Shown one piece after another: positions 7,266 through 11,961 of a stretch of DNA of 11,961 bases; within the stretch, counting starts at the first letter, position 1, and each line of letters starts with the position of its first letter. Origin of the DNA: Campylobacteraceae bacterium (lineage in GTDB: Bacteria; Campylobacterota; Campylobacteria; Campylobacterales; Campylobacteraceae); NCBI GenBank assembly GCA_012521935.1, contig JAAYLJ010000058.1:1-11961 (forward strand). The letters are read 5' to 3'. Both the position numbers and the translations under genes were made by a program. The notes beneath the pieces were generated by a model. It ran no database searches. It had not been told where the DNA came from and saw nothing but the letters and a program-made list of their open reading frames with translations.

Positions 7266-7544
7266 CTATTTGCCTGCAACAGCATCTTTTAGTTTCTTGC
7301 CTACTTTAAACTTAACAGCTTTTGTAGCTGGTACATCAACTATTTTATCTGTTCCAGGTACTCGAGCTTTTCTTGCAGCTCTTAATGTAGAGCTAAAAGT
7401 TCCAAAGCCAATAAAGCTTACGCTCTTGCCAGCCACTAAAGCTTCGCTAATTGCTTCAAGAGTAGCATCTAGCGCTTTTTGAGTATCTTTTTTTGAAAGA
7501 TTTGCCTTCTCAGCAACTGCCTGAATAAATTCAGCTTTTTTCAT
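7266..7544 (-). CDS. hup: Nucleoid DNA-binding protein HU
   Basis: The 92-residue protein is a full-length HU-family histone-like protein. It forms dimers that bind and bend DNA with little sequence specificity and help compact the nucleoid. It begins MKKAEFIQAVAEKANLSKKD, the usual helix-turn-helix dimer core. The signature GFGTFSS (46-52) is followed by the basic beta-arm RAARKARVPGTDKIVDVP, which contains the proline that intercalates into DNA, and ends in KVGKKLKDAVAGK. HU is chosen over IHF because the arm and C-terminus are HU-like, and Campylobacterota are recalled to have a single HU. The ATG is preceded by AAAGGATGG at good spacing. It is divergent from flgL and sits upstream of tRNA-Leu on the same strand. 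Confidence 0.97.
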   Translation of the reverse strand: MKKAEFIQAVAEKANLSKKDTQKALDATLEAISEALVAGKSVSFIGFGTFSSTLRAARKARVPGTDKIVDVPATKAVKFKVGKKLKDAVAGK

Positions 7545-7576
7545 TCACCATCCTTTAAAAGTGTTGTAGTGAAGGC

Positions 7577-7588
7577 ATTGTACAATTA
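7577..7588 (-). promoter_or_regulatory. Likely hup promoter -10 region
   Basis: On the minus strand TAATTGTACAAT ends in a TACAAT -10 hexamer (7582 down to 7577) after an A/T-rich stretch. It is placed so that transcription would start about 25 bases before the hup ATG. The hexamer lies inside a 10-bp palindrome, ATTGTACAAT (7577-7586). No clear -35 is seen, which is normal in this lineage. Confidence 0.4.
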
Positions 7589-7660
7589 TTTTTTAGAAAA
7601 AACAATAATATTTTATAAAAAATATAAACTATTTAATACTCTTGACGATGTTCTACACAA

Positions 7661-7677
7661 TGGAATTAAAATTGCTT
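7661..7677 (+). promoter_or_regulatory. Sigma-54 (RpoN) promoter for flgL
   Basis: The sequence TGGAATTAAAATTGCTT has GG at 7662-7663 and GC at 7674-7675, exactly the -24/-12 spacing, and matches the Campylobacter flagellar consensus GGAA-N6-TTGCTT. Transcription would begin near 7687, about 23 bases before the flgL ATG. In Campylobacter, RpoN with the FlgSR two-component system drives hook and rod genes, so flgL is probably under that control. Confidence 0.85.
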
Positions 7678-7699
7678 ACTATAGTTTATATATAGAGAT

Positions 7700-7703
7700 G
7701 GAG
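7700..7703 (+). promoter_or_regulatory. Ribosome binding site that fixes the flgL start
   Basis: GGAG ends six bases before the ATG at 7710 and lies downstream of the predicted sigma-54 transcript start. The alternative ATG at 7569 is upstream of the promoter and would not be on this mRNA. An in-frame ATG at 7698 overlaps this site and is unlikely. Confidence 0.7.
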
Positions 7704-7709
7704 TTTAAT

Positions 7710-10136
7710 ATGAGAGTAACAAATCAACTTTTTTTTCACAACACTAGAAACGATTATAAAAATTCAATGAATATGCTTTATCAAACAAATCAACAGTTTA
7801 ATGGCCTTAAAATACAACATAGCTTCCAAAATACAAGCATGTATGTTGATGCTATGAGACTTGATTATGAGGCAAGTGCCCTTATGCAAGTAAAAGAGAC
7901 TAGCGCTAAGGCTGAATCTTTTGCAAATAATACCGACAAAGCTTTCAATCAATTCTCAAGCTCACTTGATCAGTTTAAAACAAAGCTTATCCAAGCTTCC
8001 AATGAAGGAGCGATGTCCGTAGCTAGTTTAGAAGCCATAGCAAATGATTTAGAAGGGATAAGAACACACTTAATAAATGTTGCCAATACTTCAATCAATG
8101 GAACTTTTCTATTCTCAGGTACTGCAACAAATATAAAACCAATAGCAGCTGATGGGAGCTATAAAGGAAATGATGGGTCAATTAAAGCAGTAGTTGGCTC
8201 AGGAATAGAGCTTCCTTATAATATAGACGGATACTCCCTGTTTTTGGGCTCAAGTAGCGATTATCAAAAACATCTTACAACAAATGTACCTATGTTTAAT
8301 CAAACCAAACTTCATCCAGAATATATGAAAGATAATCCAGGTGAACTATCTGAAGAGATTTATATAACAGCTAAAGATAGCATTAGAGACATGATTGGAG
8401 ATAGTGATGCAAATCCAGATAATGATCCACTAACAGTTTTTTACATATCTGGACAAGATAGCTTTGGCAATAGTGTTAAGAAAAAAGTAGAAATGACAAG
8501 TGATGCCCCTATATCAGATCTTTTAGAAAAGATTGGAGATGCTTTTGGCAATACAAGTACAAATAAAATTGTAGATGTTAGTTTAAATGGAAGAGGGCAA
8601 ATTGAGGTTAAAGATTTAAGAAAAGGGAGCAATCAGCTTGAATTTCATATGTTTGGGGCAATTGATAGAGAGGCTGGAAAAAATAGCGCAGGTAATGCAA
8701 ATGTAGATAAGATTGATGAGCTTTTTTTAAATCCAAATGTTGACATAATAGAGTTTAATAAAAATAATCTCAAAGGAAACAATACCATAACAACCATTAG
8801 TTCAAATGAGAGATTGTACTCCCCGGGAGTCTTTAATATGGGATTTCCTTTGACTAACAACGATGGAAAAGAGGCTACTAATTCAACCACTTTACATAGT
8901 ATTATGGGTGAGATTGATGAGATTAGTTTAAATGGGGTTGATTCAAGTGGAAATCCAATCACGGCTACTTTAGCAGTTTCAAACACAACTACTTTAAAAG
9001 ATTTAACTGATGAGATTAAAAATAGTTTTGGAGTTGAGGCTAGAGTTGAAAATGGACAGATTGTAGTTGTGGATGAGAGCTTAGCTAATGGTTCAAAATA
9101 TGGAGATAGCAGTTTTTCTCTAAGCTTAACCACAAGAGAAGGTGGTAGCGATGTAGCTGGCTTTTCATCTCCAAGTAGTATGAATTATGATAGAAATGAT
9201 TTTGAAAAAGTTGGAAGCAAGTTAAAAGGAAATGCTTATCAAATAGTTAATGAAAGCGGCAATTTTGCAACTTCTAAAGATACTTTAAGCTCTGTTGCGG
9301 GAATTAACAATATAGATGGAAAAACTCTTGTAATGGATGTTGTTGACATAAATGGAAATTCTAAAAAGGTAGAGATAAATCTAGCAGATCCTAAAAGTAC
9401 TTTTAGTGTAGATGATGGAGTAAGTGTTGAAACATTTGATATTTTTAGTGCAAAAGGTACAGACACCGCCGCAAAAGATGTGACATATAGGCAACTTATG
9501 GATGTGATGGGCATGGTTATCTCTGATACTTTGCCAAAAGATGATGATTTAAGTGGCAGCATAGATGCAGATGAATATAGTGCTGCGGTAAAATCTTCAG
9601 GATATAGAGTTGAGGTAAATTTAGATCCAAAAGGTAGATTTGAAATCATTGACAGAACTAGCTCTGTAAGTAAAATGGAACTAAGTATTTATGATGAAGA
9701 TAGTGGAGATTTTAGTAAAGATGGCTCATTAAGATTTATGCAAAATAGTTCACTCATCATAGATGAGCCAAGTTTGAATATATTTGAAGATTTGGAAAAA
9801 ATTATTGAAGCAGTAAGAACAGGTTCATTTTTTGCCGATGGAGAGAGTGGAAATCCTGAAAGCATTGGCATTCAAAACTCCATTGAAAGGCTTGATCACA
9901 TAATGGATCATTTTACTAGATCTCACACAAAGATTGGTACACTATCTAACTCATTAAAAGATACAAAAGAGCGCTCAGAACTACTTATAGTAAATGTAAA
10001 TAGCGTTAAATCTGAAATAATTGATACTGATTTTGGTGAAGCAATGATTCAGTTCCAACAACTTGCTATGTCCTATCAAGCAATGCTTTCATCAGTTTCT
10101 AGGATTAACTCACTATCGTTAGTTAATTTCTTATAA
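7710..10136 (+). CDS. flgL: Flagellar hook-filament junction protein FlgL (HAP3), enlarged form
   Basis: FlgL joins the hook (through FlgK) to the flagellin filament and is exported by the flagellar type III system. The 808-residue product starts MRVTNQLFFHNTRNDYKNSM, the conserved FlgL/flagellin D0 opening. It ends with the matching C-terminal D0/D1 helix (about 720-808), closing MIQFQQLAMSYQAMLSSVSRINSLSLVNFL-like, of which the last SLSLVNFL is typical. The conserved NGTFLFSGT motif is at 130-138. Enterobacterial FlgL has about 317 residues; long forms are usual in Campylobacter. The central part (about 140-710) contains three related modules of the flagellin-IN type (about 241-316, 402-474 and 538-660). 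It also holds an EF-hand-like loop DDDLSGSIDADE (611-622) and a DSDANPDNDP stretch (231-240). No signal peptide is expected. The in-frame extension back to 7569 is rejected because it overlaps the sigma-54 promoter. Confidence 0.95.
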   Translation: MRVTNQLFFHNTRNDYKNSMNMLYQTNQQFNGLKIQHSFQNTSMYVDAMRLDYEASALMQVKETSAKAESFANNTDKAFNQFSSSLDQFKTKLIQASNEGAMSVASLEAIANDLEGIRTHLINVANTSINGTFLFSGTATNIKPIAADGSYKGNDGSIKAVVGSGIELPYNIDGYSLFLGSSSDYQKHLTTNVPMFNQTKLHPEYMKDNPGELSEEIYITAKDSIRDMIGDSDANPDNDPLTVFYISGQDSFGNSVKKKVEMTSDAPISDLLEKIGDAFGNTSTNKIVDVSLNGRGQIEVKDLRKGSNQLEFHMFGAIDREAGKNSAGNANVDKIDELFLNPNVDIIEFNKNNLKGNNTITTISSNERLYSPGVFNMGFPLTNNDGKEATNSTTLHSIMGEIDEISLNGVDSSGNPITATLAVSNTTTLKDLTDEIKNSFGVEARVENGQIVVVDESLANGSKYGDSSFSLSLTTREGGSDVAGFSSPSSMNYDRNDFEKVGSKLKGNAYQIVNESGNFATSKDTLSSVAGINNIDGKTLVMDVVDINGNSKKVEINLADPKSTFSVDDGVSVETFDIFSAKGTDTAAKDVTYRQLMDVMGMVISDTLPKDDDLSGSIDADEYSAAVKSSGYRVEVNLDPKGRFEIIDRTSSVSKMELSIYDEDSGDFSKDGSLRFMQNSSLIIDEPSLNIFEDLEKIIEAVRTGSFFADGESGNPESIGIQNSIERLDHIMDHFTRSHTKIGTLSNSLKDTKERSELLIVNVNSVKSEIIDTDFGEAMIQFQQLAMSYQAMLSSVSRINSLSLVNFL

Positions 10137-10149
10137 CTCTAAGTCCAGC

Positions 10150-10160
10150 TTTGATATACT
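10150..10160 (+). promoter_or_regulatory. Sigma-70 type promoter for ftsK
   Basis: TTTGATATACT contains a TATACT -10 at 10155-10160 preceded by TTTG-A, the extended -16 form. Transcription would start near 10167. It lies 14 bp after the flgL stop, so ftsK can be expressed independently of the flagellar sigma-54 regulon. Confidence 0.55.
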
Positions 10161-10201
10161 ATTAGGTTATATTTTTCAAAGGATCTGTTATTTTACGAGA
10201 A

Positions 10202-11961
10202 GTGATATTTATCGTATTGGTTGCTTTTTTTATCTATTTTGGAATTTCAACCATAGTTGAAGATTCTAGTTTTGTTGGGACATTTGGAAAAGAACTTGGG
10301 TTTTTAAATAGAGAATATTTTGGATATTTTAGCTTTGTTTATCCATTTTTACTAATTGCTCCATCTTTTTTAATATACAAAAATAGAGAATTTTCCATTA
10401 GAAGAGTAGAAATCATTCTATCTTTTCTCCTTCTTTTTGTAACAATTTTAATGATACAAGCAGCTACAATTAACGGCAACTTAAAAGGTGAACTTGGTTT
10501 TGCAATTGTTGATATGTTAAATCTTTTAGTTGGAACATTTGGAACTTGGGTTTTTATAGTTATGATTTTAAGTTTATCTTTTATCATTTTAATAGATAAA
10601 AGCATTGAATCTATCCTTTTTTACTTAAAAAACATTTCATTTAACTTGACTTTTTTAAAAAAAAGAGAGAAACAAAACAGTGTTCATGAAGAAAAAGATG
10701 AGATAGAAGAAGAGATTGAAGATAACAATGATGAAATCATTGAAAAATCTGAGGAAATAGTTAATGAAGTAGAAGAGAAGAAACAAAACAGTGAACAAGA
10801 GAGCCAAAATAGTGAAGAAGAGCCTAAAAAGAATGTAGAGATTTTAAGTGAATTAGAAGAGAATAAAAAACTATTAGCTCAAATTGAAAAAGGAGAGCAA
10901 GAGAAGCCAAAAGATTATAAGCTTCCACCAATTAATTTTTTAACAAACCCTCCAAAAAAGCTATCTCATGTAAGTGAAAGCGAGATAGATGAAAAGATTT
11001 CAAATTTATTAGATAAATTAAGACGATTTAAAATTGATGGAGATGTGGTTAGAACTTATACTGGGCCAGTAGTAACTACATTTGAGTTTAGGCCAGCTCC
11101 TCATGTAAAAGTTTCAAAAATCTTAACGCTTGAGGATGATTTAGCAATGGCTCTAAGGGCTAAAACCATCAGAATTCAAGCTCCAGTTCCTGGAAAAGAT
11201 GTAGTTGGGATTGAGATACCAAATAAAGAGATAGATACTATTTATTTAAAAGATATTATTGAAAGTGATGTTTTTAAAACCTCTTCATCTCCGTTAACTA
11301 TCGCTCTTGGAAAGGATATAGTTGGCAATCCTTTTGTAACTGATCTTAAAAAACTGCCCCATCTTTTGATAGCAGGAACCACTGGGAGTGGAAAGAGTGT
11401 TGGCATTAATTCAATGCTTCTATCTTTGCTTTATAGAAACTCGCCAGATACTCTAAGACTTTTAATGATAGATCCAAAAATGCTTGAATTTTCAATGTAC
11501 AATGATATTCCGCATCTTTTAACTCCAGTCATAACTCAGCCAAAGCAGGCTGTTATCGCCCTTTCAAATATGGTTAATGAGATGGAAAGAAGATACCAAA
11601 TAATGAGTCGTACTAAAACGAAAAATATCCAAAGCTACAACAAATGGGCTAAAAAAGAGAATGTAGAGCAGTTGCCATACATTGTTGTTGTGATTGATGA
11701 GCTTGCAGACTTGATGATGAATAGTGGAAAAGAGGTTGAATTTTATATTGCAAGATTAGCTCAAATGGCAAGGGCTAGCGGTATTCACCTAATTGTTGCT
11801 ACCCAAAGACCATCAGTTGATGTGGTTACAGGGCTTATTAAGGCAAATTTACCCTCAAGAATTAGCTATAAGGTTGGACAAAAAGTAGATAGTAAAGTTA
11901 TACTTGATTCTCTTGGCGCAGAGTCACTTCTTGGAAGAGGGGATATGCTGTTTACTCCGCC
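10202..11961 (+). CDS. ftsK: DNA translocase FtsK/SpoIIIE family, 5' part (3' end outside window)
   Basis: FtsK anchors at the division septum and pumps DNA to clear the chromosome terminus and aid dimer resolution. With the GTG at 10202 as residue 1, about 586 residues are visible. The N-terminus holds hydrophobic segments near 1-17, 42-59, 70-88 and 100-131. A highly charged Glu/Lys/Asn linker (about 150-240) follows, then the alpha/beta motor with VTTFEFRPAPHVKVSKI (291-307), Walker A GTTGSGKS (392-399), MIDPKMLEFSMYNDIPHL and Walker B IVVVIDELADLMM (D499, E500). The motor continues to the window edge at GRGDMLFTPP; the gamma domain is not visible. The ribosome binding site AAAGGA (10178-10183) is 18 bases from the GTG but six bases from an in-frame ATT at 10190, which would add four residues. 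The conservative GTG start is used here. Confidence 0.93.
   Translation, partial: MIFIVLVAFFIYFGISTIVEDSSFVGTFGKELGFLNREYFGYFSFVYPFLLIAPSFLIYKNREFSIRRVEIILSFLLLFVTILMIQAATINGNLKGELGFAIVDMLNLLVGTFGTWVFIVMILSLSFIILIDKSIESILFYLKNISFNLTFLKKREKQNSVHEEKDEIEEEIEDNNDEIIEKSEEIVNEVEEKKQNSEQESQNSEEEPKKNVEILSELEENKKLLAQIEKGEQEKPKDYKLPPINFLTNPPKKLSHVSESEIDEKISNLLDKLRRFKIDGDVVRTYTGPVVTTFEFRPAPHVKVSKILTLEDDLAMALRAKTIRIQAPVPGKDVVGIEIPNKEIDTIYLKDIIESDVFKTSSSPLTIALGKDIVGNPFVTDLKKLPHLLIAGTTGSGKSVGINSMLLSLLYRNSPDTLRLLMIDPKMLEFSMYNDIPHLLTPVITQPKQAVIALSNMVNEMERRYQIMSRTKTKNIQSYNKWAKKENVEQLPYIVVVIDELADLMMNSGKEVEFYIARLAQMARASGIHLIVATQRPSVDVVTGLIKANLPSRISYKVGQKVDSKVILDSLGAESLLGRGDMLFTP

Noticed and set aside
8645..9133. 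162-residue minus-strand open frame within flgL
   Set aside because: It lies opposite a clearly coding flgL segment, is low-complexity (S/L/F-rich, as expected from the antisense of this codon usage) and has no recognised motif or ribosome binding site.
1..11961. Mobile elements, CRISPR arrays, defence or biosynthetic clusters
   Set aside because: No transposase, integrase, regularly spaced repeats or related gene families are seen; although tRNA genes can be integration sites, the tRNA-Leu here has no partial copy or integrase nearby.

Overview
The window is low-GC bacterial DNA whose gene content and order (yidC–jag–mnmE, purL, a membrane-anchored J-domain gene, hup, an oversized flgL next to ftsK) point to the Campylobacterota, most likely Campylobacter or a close relative. 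Supporting signs are TTTTTG-n-TATAAT style promoters and a sigma-54 site in front of the flagellar gene flgL. This assignment rests on recalled gene neighbourhoods and motifs, not on a database search.

Layout. Positions 1-6269 form a rightward, tightly packed block: the 3' part of yidC (membrane insertase), jag (RNA-binding), mnmE (tRNA wobble-uridine modification GTPase), purL (purine synthesis) and a TerB/J-domain membrane protein. yidC/jag and jag/mnmE overlap at their stop and start codons, so at least these three look translationally coupled. A convergent arylamine N-acetyltransferase gene (6262-7038, minus) overlaps the end of that block by 8 bp and has its own promoter. Still on the minus strand come a tRNA-Leu(CAA), a perfect 13-bp hairpin, and the HU gene. 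To the right, a short divergent regulatory region drives hup leftwards and flgL rightwards, the latter from a very good sigma-54 promoter. After flgL, a sigma-70 type promoter leads into ftsK, which runs off the right edge inside its motor domain.

Points worth remembering: mnmE has no ATG, GTG or TTG that could start a full-length protein, and its expected start is ATA overlapping the jag stop. The best-placed ftsK start relative to its ribosome binding site is ATT, with GTG 12 bases further on. flgL must be started at 7710, not at the longer upstream ATG. FlgL (808 aa) carries a large central insert with three related modules and a textbook EF-hand-type calcium loop. Jag has lost the usual signature residues of its KH and R3H domains.

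This is mostly a housekeeping region. I found no mobile element, CRISPR array, defence system or biosynthetic cluster, and no clearly new multi-gene system.
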